DNA of 38,875 bases from Sphingomonas sp. (GTDB lineage: Bacteria > Pseudomonadota > Alphaproteobacteria > Sphingomonadales > Sphingomonadaceae): NCBI RefSeq assembly GCF_019749955.1, contig NZ_JAIEPC010000057.1, positions 1 through 38,875 of the forward strand. The letters are read 5' to 3'. The notes under the pieces are model-generated. The model was not told the origin of the DNA. It saw only the letters and a program-made list of their open reading frames with translations, and made no database searches. Each line of letters opens with the position of its first letter. Position 1 is the first letter of the stretch. The position numbers were made by a program, and so were the translations under genes. Positions 24,466 through 36,917 of the stretch are shown piece after piece.

Positions 24466-25404
24466 TCACCCAAACGCCCCCACGCCCGCCATCGCCCCCA
24501 TGCGCGCACAAATCACGTGGAACTCGGCGATCGTCTCGTCGATGATCGCTTTCACCGGTTTCACTTCGTCGATCAGCCCCGATGTCTGCCCGGCAAGCCC
24601 CACCGCTGCCTCCATATCACCGCCGAAATACAGCTCCTGCAGCCGCGCGAAGGTGTCCGCCGGCATCAGCCCAGCCTCAAAAATCGCCGCCGTCCGCTGC
24701 GTCTTCAGTGCGCGGATGCACGGCGTCGATTTCTGGTTGAGCACATAGGTGCCGGTTTCCTTGGCGTCGATGATCGCCTGTTTGTAATTGTGATGCACCG
24801 GGCTTTCGGCAGCCGAAACGAAACGCGTCCCCATCTGCACAGCCTCCGCCCCCAGCGCGAAGGCAGCGGCCATGCCCTTGCCGTCGCAGATGCCGCCTGC
24901 CGCGACCAGCGGCACATCGGTGACGCGCCGGATCGCCTGGAGCAGAACGAGCGTCGACACTTCCTCGGGATTCTTGAACCCGCCGCCTTCGGACCCCTCG
25001 ACCACCAGCCCGTCAATCCCCGCCGCGACGCACTTCATCGCTGCATCGACCGTCGGCACCGCGTGATAGACGATGATCCCGGCCTCCTTCAGCGGTGCGA
25101 TGAACTTCGCCGGACTGCCTGCCGAAGTGGTGACGAACTTGACGCCCGATCCGCAGATGAAATGCAGCATCGCGTCGTCTTTCAGGAAGCGGATCGGCAG
25201 GTTCACCCCGAACGGCGCGCTGGTCAGTTCCTTCATCTTCAGGATTTCGGCCTGGCACGCCTCGGTCTCGCCTGAAGACGTCTCGATAATGCCCAGCCCG
25301 CCCGCGTTGCACACGGCAGAGGCGAGCGCCGATCGCGCGATCCAGCCCATCGGCGCCTGCACGATCGGATAATGCGCGCCGGTATGCGCCAGAAAACGGT
25401 TCAT
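24466..25404 (-). CDS. Nitronate monooxygenase-family flavoprotein
   Basis: 312 residues, FMN-dependent TIM barrel. The start has a strong Shine-Dalgarno sequence (GGGAGGG). Family signatures are PIVQAPMGWIA at the N-terminus, GLGIIETSSG, FGVNLPIRF, DGLVVEGSEGGGF (flavin-phosphate contact), VPLVAAGGICDGKGMAAAFALGAEAVQMGTRF and a C-terminal helical part. The family includes 2-nitropropane dioxygenase-like enzymes that oxidise nitronates and FabK-like enoyl reductases; sequence alone does not give the substrate. It is 148 bases downstream of katG on the same strand, in an unrelated pathway, and probably has its own promoter. Confidence 0.88.
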   Translation of the reverse strand: MNRFLAHTGAHYPIVQAPMGWIARSALASAVCNAGGLGIIETSSGETEACQAEILKMKELTSAPFGVNLPIRFLKDDAMLHFICGSGVKFVTTSAGSPAKFIAPLKEAGIIVYHAVPTVDAAMKCVAAGIDGLVVEGSEGGGFKNPEEVSTLVLLQAIRRVTDVPLVAAGGICDGKGMAAAFALGAEAVQMGTRFVSAAESPVHHNYKQAIIDAKETGTYVLNQKSTPCIRALKTQRTAAIFEAGLMPADTFARLQELYFGGDMEAAVGLAGQTSGLIDEVKPVKAIIDETIAEFHVICARMGAMAGVGAFG

Positions 25405-25552
25405 AATGCCCTCCCCTTATGATCTTTGCCGCCCAGTCTCGCGGGTGGCGCGCGCTTGTCAAAGCGAAATGCGATGATGCCCCGAATCGAAAGGGCGACG
25501 CACCAGGTTCCCCCGGCACGCCGCCCCGTCATTGGTTTACGCTGTCGTCAGA

Positions 25553-27795
<2,243 letters not shown>

Positions 27796-27905
27796 AAAGC
27801 CCTGACGCGACCATAGGCCGCCCCGTTCCCAGCGCGAAACGATGGCTTCCCATGTCTGTGATCGAATTTACTTGTTGGCGTGCGCGTGTCCGTGCGCGCG
27901 CGCCG

Positions 27906-28184
27906 CTATTCGACCGGCTTCATGCCGCCGAAAAAGTCGAGCGATTCGGCCGTCACCCAGCCAAAATGGGCGTTGAGCAGGAACAGCGTGAACAGCACGC
28001 TGGCAACGATCGTCACCCGCATCACCGTGCGCCACGGCTTGAACACTGCGGGCGCGCTTTCGGCTTGCCCCGGCACTTTGGCGACGCCTGCCTCATCGGC
28101 GGTGCGCACGCCGAAGGGCAGGACAAGGAAGATCGAGAACGCCCAGAAGAGCGCGTAGATCGCGATCAACGAGCTGAGTTGCAT
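27906..28184 (-). CDS. DUF1467-family small membrane protein
   Basis: 92 residues with two membrane helices (LIAIYALFWAFSIFLVLPFGV and VMRVTIVASVLFTLFLLNAHFGWV) joined by a soluble loop beginning RTADEAG. The first helix with LPFGVRT and the spacing to the second match DUF1467, a short alphaproteobacterial family of unknown function that I recall next to rnj. The ATG follows the rnj stop by 4 bases, so it ends the nuo-birA-coaX-rnj transcription unit. Confidence 0.85.
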   Translation of the reverse strand: MQLSSLIAIYALFWAFSIFLVLPFGVRTADEAGVAKVPGQAESAPAVFKPWRTVMRVTIVASVLFTLFLLNAHFGWVTAESLDFFGGMKPVE

Positions 28185-28188
28185 TGCC

Positions 28189-29823
28189 TCACGCCTCGAT
28201 CAGCAGCACATCGACGATCGGCTTCTTGCCGGTCCAGCGACCGGCGACGCGGCGCACCGCCAGCCGCACGCTTTCGCGCAGCTTGTCGCGGTCACGCCCG
28301 CCCTCGCGCACCGCCTTGGCAGCGGCATCGACGGCTTCGTCGATGAAAGGCTCACGGTCTTCCTCGACCGGAATCCCCTGGAGGCGGATTTGCGGATCGC
28401 CGATCAGCTTGCCGCGCTGGATCGCGACCGCGACCGAAATCTGGCCGTTGACCGCGAGTTTGCGGCGTTCGTTGATCGTCGCGCCATCGGCGGGCAGGAT
28501 CACATCGCCGTCGAGCACCAGTCGCCCGACCGGCGCATTGCCGATCTTGGCGGGCGTGCCGGGCGCGAGCCGGATGATGTCGCCGTCGGTCTGCACGACC
28601 ACGCCGGGAATACCTTCCGACAAGCCAAAGCGCGCTTGTTCCATCAAATGGCGCATTTCGCCGTGGACGGGCACCAGCACTTGCGGGCGCACCCAGCCAT
28701 ACATGGTCGCGAGTTCAGGCCGCCCCGGATGGCCCGACACATGGACATGCGCTTGCCGGTCGGTGACCATCAGCACGCCCTTGGCCGCAAGTTGGTTCTG
28801 GATTTTGCCGATCGCGACTTCGTTGCCGGGGATCTGTTTCGACGAGAAGATCACCGTGTCGCCCTGCCCCAGACTGATCTGGTGGTTGCCCCCCGCGATC
28901 CGCCCAAGCGCCGCGCGTTCCTCGCCCTGACCGCCGGTGGCGACGATCAGCACCTTGTTCGCGGGCAGCCGCATCGCTTCATCGAAATCGACGGTGGCGG
29001 GGAAATCCTTCAGATACCCCGTTGCACGCGCAACCTTCATGATCCGGTCGAGCGAGCGACCTGCGACGCACAAAGTGCGCCCCGTATCGCGTGAAACATC
29101 GGCGAGCGTCTTGAGCCGCGCCGCATTAGACGCAAAGGTGGTGACGAGCACCCGCCCCTTCGCGGCGCTGACGACATCGCGCAAGCCCTCGCGCACGCTC
29201 GCTTCGGAGCCCGACGCTTCGGGATTGAACACATTGGTCGAATCGCACACCAAAGCGAGCACGCCCTTGTCACCGATCGCCTTGATCACTTCGGGGTCGG
29301 CGGGGTTGCCGATCACGGGCGTTTCGTCGAGCTTCCAGTCGCCGGTGTGGAACACGCGGCCAAAGGGCGTTTCGATCAGCAGCGCCGCGCCTTCGGGGAT
29401 CGAATGCGCAACCGGCACGAACCGCAAGCCAAACGGCCCGAGCGCGAATTCCTCGCCCGGCTCTATGACGTTCAGCTCGATGCGCGACGCATTGCCCTCT
29501 TCCTCAAGCTTGCCCGCGATCAACCCGGCGGTGAAGGGCGACGCGAACAGCGGCACACCCAGATCCTCGGCGAGATAGGGCAAAGCGCCGATGTGATCCT
29601 CGTGCCCGTGCGTCAGCACGATGCCGAGCAGATCGTCGCCGCGCTCCTCGATAAAGGCGAGGTCGGGGAGGATCAGGTCGATGCCGGGATAGGCCGGGTC
29701 GGCAAAGGTAATGCCGCAGTCGACCATGATCCACTTGCCCTGGCAGCCATAGAGATTGACGTTCATGCCAATCTCCCCCGAGCCGCCAAGGGCGACGAAA
29801 ATCAGTTCATTTCCTGGAGTCAC
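28189..29823 (-). CDS. rnj: Ribonuclease J
   Basis: 544 residues. It is a metallo-beta-lactamase/beta-CASP nuclease that matures and degrades RNA in the cytosol from the 5' end. The metal motif is THGHEDHIGALPY (His72, His74, Asp76, His77); HTGDWKLDETP gives another metal ligand; the beta-CASP part includes ATGGQGEERAALGRIAGG and HVSGHPGRPELATMYGWVRPQVLVPVHGEMRHL. The start is GTG at 29821-29823 (MTPGNELIFVALGGSGEIGMN), which agrees with the usual family start; no ATG is available in frame and the Shine-Dalgarno sequence is weak. It is 101 bases downstream of coaX on the same strand. Confidence 0.95.
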   Translation of the reverse strand: MTPGNELIFVALGGSGEIGMNVNLYGCQGKWIMVDCGITFADPAYPGIDLILPDLAFIEERGDDLLGIVLTHGHEDHIGALPYLAEDLGVPLFASPFTAGLIAGKLEEEGNASRIELNVIEPGEEFALGPFGLRFVPVAHSIPEGAALLIETPFGRVFHTGDWKLDETPVIGNPADPEVIKAIGDKGVLALVCDSTNVFNPEASGSEASVREGLRDVVSAAKGRVLVTTFASNAARLKTLADVSRDTGRTLCVAGRSLDRIMKVARATGYLKDFPATVDFDEAMRLPANKVLIVATGGQGEERAALGRIAGGNHQISLGQGDTVIFSSKQIPGNEVAIGKIQNQLAAKGVLMVTDRQAHVHVSGHPGRPELATMYGWVRPQVLVPVHGEMRHLMEQARFGLSEGIPGVVVQTDGDIIRLAPGTPAKIGNAPVGRLVLDGDVILPADGATINERRKLAVNGQISVAVAIQRGKLIGDPQIRLQGIPVEEDREPFIDEAVDAAAKAVREGGRDRDKLRESVRLAVRRVAGRWTGKKPIVDVLLIEA

Positions 29824-29881
29824 TTAAGTCTTTGTCTTTCTGGTTTGAATGCGCCACGAAATAGCAGCGACGATGCGCGAG

Positions 29882-29895
29882 AAGGCGCGCGCCTT
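29882..29895. other. Perfect 14-bp palindrome in the coaX-rnj gap
   Basis: AAGGCGCGCGCCTT is self-complementary and lies 59 bases before the rnj GTG. In RNA it can form a 5-bp stem with a GCGC loop. It may be a weak attenuating or stabilizing hairpin in the rnj leader. GC-rich chance palindromes are common, so confidence is low. Confidence 0.25.
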
Positions 29896-29924
29896 ATGAA
29901 TGGGGCGGTCGCTTGGGAAGCGGC

Positions 29925-30707
29925 CTAGCGGCTTATATGGGCGCGATCCCACATCATCGCCAGCCCTTGAATGGTCAGGTCGGGTTCGATCACGTCGAAC
30001 ACGCCGGTGTGCTTCTCGAACAGCACCGCAAGACCGCCGGTCGCGATCACCTTCGCGGGGCGGCCGATCTCGGCCTTGAGTCGCGCGACCAGCCCTTCGA
30101 TCATGCCGACATAGCCCCAATAAATGCCGATATGCATCTGGCTGACGGTGTCGCGACCGATCACGCTGGTGTCGGTCGGCGCCTCGATCGCGATGCGCGG
30201 CAGCTTGGCCGCCGCCGTCACCAGCGCGTCGAGCGACAGGTTGATTCCCGGCGCGATGATCCCGCCCTTATACGCGCCGGTGAAGTCGATGACTTCAAAC
30301 TTGGTCGCGGTGCCGAAGTCGACGACGATCAGGTCGCCTTCATGGAGCGCGTGCGCCGCGACGATATTGACTGCGCGGTCGGCGCCGAGCGAGCTTGGTT
30401 CCTTGACGTCGATCTCAAAGCCCCAGGCGACCGGCGGCTGGCCCGCGATCAGCGCGGTGGTGCCGAAATATTTCTCGCTCAGCACCTGGAGGTTGTGCGT
30501 CGCGCGCGGGACGACGGTGGCGATGATCACATCGGTAACGGCCTTGCGGTCGATGTCCTCAAGCTGCATCAGCTGGTTGAGCCAGACGGCATATTCGTCC
30601 GCCGTGCGCCGCGCATCGGTCGCGATCCGCCAGCGCGTGCGGATGCTCCCCGCGTCGATCACCGCGAAGACGACATTGGTATTGCCGACATCGATCGCGA
30701 GCAGCAT
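29925..30707 (-). CDS. coaX: Type III pantothenate kinase
   Basis: 260 residues. It phosphorylates pantothenate in the first step of CoA synthesis. The acetate-kinase-fold signatures are [18 protein letters not shown] (phosphate loop with Asp and Asn), [17 protein letters not shown] (pantothenate site), [14 protein letters not shown] and [15 protein letters not shown]. Type III kinases are not inhibited by CoA and need a monovalent cation. The start is supported by GAAGGGAAG. It follows birA by 17 bases, both being cofactor genes. Confidence 0.95.
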   Translation of the reverse strand: MLLAIDVGNTNVVFAVIDAGSIRTRWRIATDARRTADEYAVWLNQLMQLEDIDRKAVTDVIIATVVPRATHNLQVLSEKYFGTTALIAGQPPVAWGFEIDVKEPSSLGADRAVNIVAAHALHEGDLIVVDFGTATKFEVIDFTGAYKGGIIAPGINLSLDALVTAAAKLPRIAIEAPTDTSVIGRDTVSQMHIGIYWGYVGMIEGLVARLKAEIGRPAKVIATGGLAVLFEKHTGVFDVIEPDLTIQGLAMMWDRAHISR

Positions 30708-30724
30708 TTCGCGCTTCCCTTCGC

Positions 30725-31465
30725 TCAGATCAAAAACACATCGGCTGCGTGAATGGCACGGACGCTGCCGTCCGCCAAGCGCAGGATCAGCGCGCCGTCA
30801 TGATCAAGCCGATCGAACAGCCCCTCGACCCGCTGGCCATCGGGCAGGTTGGCGGCGAGCGCAGTCCCTGCCGGATGCGCGCGCGCGGTCCAGCGATCGC
30901 GGATGGGGCCGAGCCCCTCCCCCCGCCAGCGTGCGAGCCAGCGCTCAAAGCTGTCCGCCAGTGTCTCGGCGAAGGTAACAACCTCCGGCGTGGTGCCATG
31001 CGCGGCAAGGCTGGTAACGGGGCGATCGAGGTCGCCCGGATGATGCGCGAGATTGACGCCGATCCCCACCACCACCGCATCCCCAGCGCGTTCGAGCAAA
31101 ATGCCAGCGAGCTTGGCGCCGCCGAGCAGCAAGTCGTTGGGCCATTTAATCGCCAGCGCCGCCTCGGGCGCATGCACGCGCACCGCTTCCTCCAGCGCGA
31201 CAGCCGCCACCAGCGCGAGGGTCGCGGGCGCCGGATCAGACGCGCGCAGCCGCACGAGAGTCGAACCATGGAAATTGCCCGGCGGCGACTGCCACACCCG
31301 GCCCTGCCGCCCGCGACCGCCGGTCTGCTGTTCGGCGCGCAGCCAGAACCCTTCGCCAAGCCCGCTCGCCGCCAGCGCGATCAGATCGGCGTTGGTCGAT
31401 TCGGTCGTGGCAATGGTCCGGATCGTCGCCGTCAGAACAGCGCCTTTGCCGCGACCGCGCTCCAC
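30725..31465 (-). CDS. birA: Biotin--[acetyl-CoA-carboxylase] ligase
   Basis: About 246 residues. It activates biotin as biotinyl-AMP and attaches it to carboxylase carrier protein. Motifs are [35 protein letters not shown] (biotinyl-AMP loop), [20 protein letters not shown] and [14 protein letters not shown], with a C-terminal SH3-like domain. No helix-turn-helix domain is present, so it is a ligase only, not a repressor. The start is uncertain: the first possible codon is GTG at 31465, inside nuoN, while a CTG at 31433-31435 overlapping the nuoN stop would give the more usual N-terminus [14 protein letters not shown]. Confidence 0.92.
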   Translation of the reverse strand: MERGRGKGAVLTATIRTIATTESTNADLIALAASGLGEGFWLRAEQQTGGRGRQGRVWQSPPGNFHGSTLVRLRASDPAPATLALVAAVALEEAVRVHAPEAALAIKWPNDLLLGGAKLAGILLERAGDAVVVGIGVNLAHHPGDLDRPVTSLAAHGTTPEVVTFAETLADSFERWLARWRGEGLGPIRDRWTARAHPAGTALAANLPDGQRVEGLFDRLDHDGALILRLADGSVRAIHAADVFLI

Positions 31466-32871
31466 AGCCCGAGCGCCGGGATCAGGAAATAGCCGAGCGG
31501 CGACAGGAAGACGGTCGACGCGACGATCAGCCCACCCTCGACGCGGTCGTTCACCGGCGCGAAGGCCGCTGCAGGCTCGTCGAAATACATCGTCTTGACG
31601 ATGCGCAGGTAATAGTAAGCGCCCACCGCCGACAGCGCGATGCCGATTGAGGCATAGACGAACAGCCCCGCCTGCACCGCCGCCCAGAACACCACGAACT
31701 TGGCGTAAAAGCCGAACAGCGGCGGAATGCCCGCCAGCGAGAACATCATCACCGCCAGCGCAAACGCGAGCCCCGGCCGCGTGCGCGACATGCCCGACAG
31801 GCTGGCGATGCTCTCGATCGACTGGCCCTCATGATCCTTCATCTGCAGCACGATCAGGAAGCTGCCAAGCGTCATGACGACATAGATCGCCATATAGGTC
31901 AGCACCGCCGACACACCTTGCTCGGTCCCCGCCGCGAGGCCCACCAGCGCGAAGCCGACATTGTTGATCGAGCTATACGCCAGCAGCCGCTTGATATTGG
32001 TCTGGCCGATCGCGCCTGCCGCGCCGAGCGCGATCGACGCGAGCGACGCGAACACCACGATCTGGCGCCACTCGAACACCGCCGGACCCATCGCCTCGAT
32101 CGCGACGCGCACCGCGAGCAGGATCGCCGCAACCTTGGGCGCCGAGCCGAAGAACGCCGTCACCGGCGTCGGCGCGCCTTCGTACACATCGGGCGTCCAC
32201 ATATGGAACGGCACCGCGCTCATCTTGAAGGCGAGCCCCGCAAACACGAACACCAGCCCGAACAACAGGCCCTTGGAATGCGCACCGGTATAGGCCGTCG
32301 CGACCGCATCGAACATCGTCGTGCCGCTGAAGCCGTAAACGAGGCTGATGCCGTAGAGCAGGATGCCGCTCGCCAGCGCGCCCAGCACGAAATATTTGAG
32401 GCCAGCCTCGGCCGAGCGCAGATCGCGCCGCATCATGCTCGCAAGGACATAGGCGGCGAGACTCTGGAGCTCGAGGCCGACGTACAGCGTCAGCAAGTCG
32501 CCCGCCGAGACCATCATCCCCATGCCGACCGCCGACAGCAGGATCAGTACCGGATATTCGGGCCGCATAGCGTCGCCCGATGTGCGCTCGAAAAAGCTCG
32601 GCGCCATCAAAATCGCGACCGCTGCCGCGCCATAGATCAGCACTTTGGCGAAGCTCGCAAAGGCGTCTGCCTTGTACAGCCCGCCAAAGGCATCACCCCC
32701 GGTCGTCGCCGGACCGATCAGCGATATGCTCGCCCCGATCAGCACCGCGACCGCCGTCCAGCCGATCGCGCGCGCGCCGCCACCCCAGGCCGCAGCCATC
32801 ATCAGCACCAGCGCGCCGACCGACAACACGATCTCGGGCAAGGTCATCAGCAGATTATTGGTGAGTTCCAT
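31432..32871 (-). CDS. nuoN: NADH-quinone oxidoreductase subunit N
   Basis: 479 residues from the ATG at 32869-32871, which has GGAGGCG in the end of nuoM 8 bases upstream. It is one of three antiporter-like proton-pumping subunits of complex I in the inner membrane, with about 14 helices. Recognisable segments are LYVGLELQSLAAYVLASMMRRDLRSAEAGLKYFVLGALASGILLYGISLVYG (with conserved Glu and Lys), AFKMSAVPFHMWTPDVYEGAPTPVTAFF and RLLAYSSINNVGFALVGL. The start is one base from the nuoM stop. Confidence 0.97.
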   Translation of the reverse strand: MELTNNLLMTLPEIVLSVGALVLMMAAAWGGGARAIGWTAVAVLIGASISLIGPATTGGDAFGGLYKADAFASFAKVLIYGAAAVAILMAPSFFERTSGDAMRPEYPVLILLSAVGMGMMVSAGDLLTLYVGLELQSLAAYVLASMMRRDLRSAEAGLKYFVLGALASGILLYGISLVYGFSGTTMFDAVATAYTGAHSKGLLFGLVFVFAGLAFKMSAVPFHMWTPDVYEGAPTPVTAFFGSAPKVAAILLAVRVAIEAMGPAVFEWRQIVVFASLASIALGAAGAIGQTNIKRLLAYSSINNVGFALVGLAAGTEQGVSAVLTYMAIYVVMTLGSFLIVLQMKDHEGQSIESIASLSGMSRTRPGLAFALAVMMFSLAGIPPLFGFYAKFVVFWAAVQAGLFVYASIGIALSAVGAYYYLRIVKTMYFDEPAAAFAPVNDRVEGGLIVASTVFLSPLGYFLIPALGLWSAVAAKALF

Positions 32872-32872
32872 C

Positions 32873-34402
32873 TCAATGCGCCTCCGCATGCGCGGTTGCG
32901 GTCACCGGTGGCGTGCCCGGCGTCGGCAGCGAATCCCCGGCAGGCTGCGCGCGCGAGACCCGCGCGACCAGCGTCTTGGCGTCTTTTCGCATCGGTGCGA
33001 GGAAGCTTTCGGGATAAACCCCCATCCACAGCACCGCGAGGCCGATCGGCAGCAGCAGCGCGACTTCGCGCATGCTCAGGTCGGGCATGATCCGCACATC
33101 GTCGTGCACAATCTCGCCGAACGCGATCCGGCGGTAGAGATAGAGCATATACGCCGCGCCGAGGATGATCCCCGTGGTGCACAGGAAAGTCGCCACCGTC
33201 GATACCTGATAGACTCCCGCCAGGCTCAGGAATTCGCCGACGAAGCCGCTCGTCCCCGGCAGGCCGATCGACGCCATCGTGAACAGCAGGAAGAAGATCG
33301 CATAGCGTGGCATGTTGATCGCCAGCCCGCCATAGCGGCTGATCTCACGCGTGTGCAGCCGGTCGTAGATGATGCCGACGCACAGGAACAACGCGCCCGA
33401 CACCAGCCCGTGGCTGAGCATCACGATCATCGCGCCTTCGATGCCTTGCTGGTTGAACGCGAACAGACCGATCGTCACGATCGCCATATGCGCGACCGAG
33501 GAATAGGCGATCAGCTTCTTCATGTCCGACTGCACCAGCGCCACCAGCGAGGTGTAGATGACGGCAATCGCCGACAGCGCAAGGATCAGCCAGGTCAGGC
33601 TCGCTGATGCTTCGGGGAACATCGGCACCGAAAAGCGCAGGAAACCATAGCCGCCAAGCTTGAGCAGCACCCCCGCGAGGATCACTGACCCTGCGGTGGG
33701 CGCCTGCACGTGCGCGTCGGGCAGCCAAGTGTGCACCGGCCACATCGGCATCTTGACCGCGAACGACGCGAAGAACGCCAGCCACAGCCACGTCTGCACA
33801 CCGCGCGGGAAATTGTAATTGAGCAAGGTCGGGATGTCCGACGTCCCCGCCTGCTGCACCATATACAGCATCGCGATCAGCATCAGCAGCGAGCCGAGCA
33901 GGGTGTAGAGGAAGAATTTGTAGCTCGCATACACCCGGTTGGCGCCGCCCCAGATGCCGATGATCAGGAACATCGGGATCAGCCCGCCTTCAAAGAAGAC
34001 GTAGAACAGGAACAGGTCCTGCGCGGCAAACGTGCCGATCATCAGCACTTCGGTGAACAGGAACGCCGCCATATATTCGGGCACACGAGTGGTGACCGAT
34101 TCCCAGCTCGCGCCAATGCAGATCGGCATCAGGAACACGCTGAGCATGATCAGCATCAGCGCAAAGCCGTCGATGCCAAGCGCCCAGCCGAACGGGCCGA
34201 AGATCGCATCGGCGCGCTCGACGAACTGCCACTGCGGCCCGCCAATGTCGAAATTGGTCCAAAGCGCGACGCCGAGCACGAAATCGACCAGAGTCGCGAT
34301 GAGCGCCAGCCAGCGCGCGCCGTTCGCGCTCAGGAACAGGCAGCCAACCGCCGCCGCAGCGGGCACGGCAAGCATGAGGGAGAGGATGGGCATTCCGCTC
34401 AT
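32873..34402 (-). CDS. nuoM: NADH-quinone oxidoreductase subunit M
   Basis: 509 residues from the ATG at 34400-34402; a GTG at 34411 and an ATG at 34393 are alternatives. It is the second antiporter-like membrane subunit of complex I. Visible segments are FLFYVFFEGGLIPMFLIIGIWGG (conserved Glu), KMPMWPVHTWLPDAHVQAPTAGSVILAGVLLKLGGYGFLR (conserved Lys and His) and KKLIAYSSVAHMAIVTIGLF. The C-terminal tail after the last helix is long and Pro/Thr-rich (PTPGTPPVTATAHAEAH). The 157-base gap to nuoL holds a repeat doublet, unlike the tight spacing elsewhere in the operon. Confidence 0.97.
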   Translation of the reverse strand: MSGMPILSLMLAVPAAAAVGCLFLSANGARWLALIATLVDFVLGVALWTNFDIGGPQWQFVERADAIFGPFGWALGIDGFALMLIMLSVFLMPICIGASWESVTTRVPEYMAAFLFTEVLMIGTFAAQDLFLFYVFFEGGLIPMFLIIGIWGGANRVYASYKFFLYTLLGSLLMLIAMLYMVQQAGTSDIPTLLNYNFPRGVQTWLWLAFFASFAVKMPMWPVHTWLPDAHVQAPTAGSVILAGVLLKLGGYGFLRFSVPMFPEASASLTWLILALSAIAVIYTSLVALVQSDMKKLIAYSSVAHMAIVTIGLFAFNQQGIEGAMIVMLSHGLVSGALFLCVGIIYDRLHTREISRYGGLAINMPRYAIFFLLFTMASIGLPGTSGFVGEFLSLAGVYQVSTVATFLCTTGIILGAAYMLYLYRRIAFGEIVHDDVRIMPDLSMREVALLLPIGLAVLWMGVYPESFLAPMRKDAKTLVARVSRAQPAGDSLPTPGTPPVTATAHAEAH

Positions 34403-34422
34403 TGGTCCCACTTCCCTTGATC

Positions 34423-34528
34423 CGTTCGGGCTGAGCTTGTCGAAGCCCTGTCCTTCTTGTCGAAGGTTGCCAAGAAGAACGGCCGTTGGGCTCCGCCCGT
34501 CTTCGGCCCGACAAGCTCAGGGCGAACG
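34423..34528. repeat. Inverted-repeat doublet between nuoM and nuoL
   Basis: The left arm (34423-34442) reads CGTTCGGGCTGAGCTTGTCG, and the right arm (34509-34528) matches its reverse complement except at two positions. An inner pair CTTCTTG (34453-34459) and CAAGAAG (34471-34477) can form a second stem. The core GAGCTTGTCGAA is a dispersed intergenic repeat I know from sphingomonad genomes. In the nuo mRNA it would fold as a nested hairpin and could alter message stability between the two cistrons. Confidence 0.72.
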
Positions 34529-34559
34529 ATACTTGGTGGTGCTGAGATCCGCATGATGC

Positions 34560-36605
34560 TCACGACGCAATTGCCCAGGTGACCAGCGCGGTAAGCCCGA
34601 TCAGCATGACAAAAGCATAGGTGTAGATGTAGCCGCTCTGGAGCGTCGCCGCCGCGCGCGACCCCTGCGCGACGAACGCCGCCGCGCCATTGGGGCCAAA
34701 GCGATCGATCGTCTGCTCGTCACCCCGGTGCCAGAACAGCCGCCCGAAAGCGAAGGCGGGCTTGACGAACAGCACATCGTAAAGCTCGTCGAAATACCAT
34801 TTCTTCAGCAGCCAGTCGTGCAGCCACGGCACCGCGCGAGACACCGCGCCCGGCAGTTCGGGCTTTGCGACATAGGCGTAATACGCCCCGCCCAGCCCCA
34901 GCAGCATCACAATCGCCGTCGACAGCTTGACCATCAGCGGCACTTCATGCGCCGCGTGCGCGAGATGCTCGCTGTAAGCCACCGCGCCGTGCCAGAATGT
35001 CTCACCCGACGCAGGCTCGATGAAGAAGCCGTGGAAGGCGAACCCGGCAGCCACCGCGCCAACCGACAGCAGGATCAGCGGCACCAGCATCGACAAGGGC
35101 GATTCGTGCGGATGATAGCCGCCGTCGCCGGTCGCGGCGTGATGCGGTTCATGGCCGTGATCGTGAGCATGATCGTCATGCCCATGCGCATGCAGCGCGT
35201 GCTGGATATGCTCGGAAGCCGCCCAGCGCGGTTTGCCCCAGAAGGTCAGGAACATCAGCCGCCACGAATAAAAGCTCGTCAGCAGCGCAACGATGATGCC
35301 AGTGATCGACGCGCCGATATTGCCCGCCGCCCAAGCGCTTTCAATGATCGCGTCCTTCGAATGGAAGCCCGCAAAACCGATCGCGAGTTCATTGCCGAAC
35401 ACCGCCGGGATGCCAACGCCGGTAATCGCCAGCGTCCCCATCATCATCGCCCAAAAGGTGATCGGGATCGATTTCCGCAGACCACCATAGAAACGCATGT
35501 CCTGCTCGTGATGCATCGCATGGATCACGCTGCCGGCGCCGAGGAACAGCAACGCCTTGAAGAAGGCATGCGTAAACAGGTGGAACATCGCCGCGCCATA
35601 AGCGCCGCAGCCAGCCGCAAAGAACATATAGCCGAGCTGCGAACAGGTCGAATAAGCGATCACGCGCTTGATGTCGGTCTGCACAAGGCCGACAGTCGCT
35701 GCGAAGAAGCACGTCGCCGCGCCCACCGTCATCACCACCGTCAAGGCAAAGGGCGACGTCTCGAACATCGGCGACAGGCGGCAGACCATGAACACGCCCG
35801 CCGTCACCATCGTCGCGGCGTGGATCAGCGCGGAAACGGGCGTCGGCCCTTCCATCGCGTCGGGCAACCATGTGTGCAGGCCAAGCTGCGCCGACTTGCC
35901 CATCGCGCCGACGAACAGCAGCAGGCACAAGACCGTCATCGTATCGGCGCGGAACCACAGGAAGCCGATCGTCGACCCCGCCATCCCCGGCGCGAGCCGC
36001 AGGATTTCGTCGATCTGAACCGTGTTGAACACCAGATACGTGCCAAAAATGCCGAGCATAAAGCCCAGATCACCAACGCGATTGACCACGAACGCCTTGA
36101 TCGCGGCGGCATTGGCGCTGGGCTTTTTGAACCAGAAACCGATCAGCAAATAGCTCGCCAGCCCCACGCCTTCCCAGCCGAAGAACATCTGGACGATGTT
36201 GTCGGCGGTCACCAGCATCAGCATCGCGAAGGTAAACAGCGACAGATAGGCGAAGAAGCGCGGCTGATCGGGGTCCTCATCCATATAGCCCCAGCTATAG
36301 AGGTGGACGAGCGCCGACACCGAGGTGATGACGACCAGCATCACTGCCGTCAGCGCATCGACGCGCAGCGACCAGGCAATGTTCAGATCGCCCGAGCGAA
36401 TCCAGTCGAACACCGGCGTCACGCTCTTCACGGCATCGCCGCCAAGGAAAGCGATGAAGATCGGCCAGCTCAGCAAGCACGACGCGAACAGCGCGCCGGT
36501 CGTGATGACCTTGGCCGGCACGCTGCCGATCGCGCGATTGCCCAGCCCCGCGACAATCGCCGCGAGCAGCGGCAGGAAAACAATGAGAAGGATCGACGTC
36601 CCCAC
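34560..36605 (-). CDS. nuoL: NADH-quinone oxidoreductase subunit L
   Basis: 681 residues, starting at a GTG (36603-36605) because no ATG lies near the family N-terminus [19 protein letters not shown]. It is the largest, distal antiporter-like subunit, with a C-terminal lateral helix. Conserved segments are [124 protein letters not shown] His-rich loop (about residues 470-500, with repeated HDH/HxHD) precedes the C-terminal helices and might bind metal; similar loops occur in other alphaproteobacterial NuoL proteins. Six bases separate it from the nuoK stop. Confidence 0.97.
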   Translation of the reverse strand: MGTSILLIVFLPLLAAIVAGLGNRAIGSVPAKVITTGALFASCLLSWPIFIAFLGGDAVKSVTPVFDWIRSGDLNIAWSLRVDALTAVMLVVITSVSALVHLYSWGYMDEDPDQPRFFAYLSLFTFAMLMLVTADNIVQMFFGWEGVGLASYLLIGFWFKKPSANAAAIKAFVVNRVGDLGFMLGIFGTYLVFNTVQIDEILRLAPGMAGSTIGFLWFRADTMTVLCLLLFVGAMGKSAQLGLHTWLPDAMEGPTPVSALIHAATMVTAGVFMVCRLSPMFETSPFALTVVMTVGAATCFFAATVGLVQTDIKRVIAYSTCSQLGYMFFAAGCGAYGAAMFHLFTHAFFKALLFLGAGSVIHAMHHEQDMRFYGGLRKSIPITFWAMMMGTLAITGVGIPAVFGNELAIGFAGFHSKDAIIESAWAAGNIGASITGIIVALLTSFYSWRLMFLTFWGKPRWAASEHIQHALHAHGHDDHAHDHGHEPHHAATGDGGYHPHESPLSMLVPLILLSVGAVAAGFAFHGFFIEPASGETFWHGAVAYSEHLAHAAHEVPLMVKLSTAIVMLLGLGGAYYAYVAKPELPGAVSRAVPWLHDWLLKKWYFDELYDVLFVKPAFAFGRLFWHRGDEQTIDRFGPNGAAAFVAQGSRAAATLQSGYIYTYAFVMLIGLTALVTWAIAS

Positions 36606-36611
36606 GGAAAA

Positions 36612-36917
36612 CTAACCCTTCATCCGGTTGACATCGTCGACCGCAATCGTGCCGCGGCCGCGAAAATAGATGACGAGGATCGCGAGCCCAATCGCCGCTT
36701 CGCCCGCCGCCACCGTCAGCACGAACATCGCGAAAATCTGGCCGACCAGATCACCGAGATAGGCGCTGAACGCGACGAAATTGATGTTCACCGCCAGCAA
36801 AATCAGCTCGATCGCCATCAGAATGACGATGATGTTCTTGCGGTTCAGGAAGATGCCGAGCACCCCCATGGTGAACAGGATCGCCGCGACGACGAGGTAA
36901 TGGAACAGCCCGATCAC
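36612..36917 (-). CDS. nuoK: NADH-quinone oxidoreductase subunit K
   Basis: 101 residues, exactly the family size, from a GTG (36915-36917) that overlaps the nuoJ stop by 4 bases. The open frame extends upstream in nuoJ, but that part has no homology. It is a three-helix complex I subunit with the conserved membrane glutamates in [17 protein letters not shown] and [15 protein letters not shown], part of the proton path. The C-terminus is NRMKG. Confidence 0.96.
   Translation of the reverse strand: MIGLFHYLVVAAILFTMGVLGIFLNRKNIIVILMAIELILLAVNINFVAFSAYLGDLVGQIFAMFVLTVAAGEAAIGLAILVIYFRGRGTIAVDDVNRMKG

Noticed and set aside
31831..33090. A 419-codon plus-strand frame opposite nuoN and nuoM
   Set aside because: His/Arg/Gln-rich shadow of two membrane-protein genes, without a domain or ribosome-binding site.
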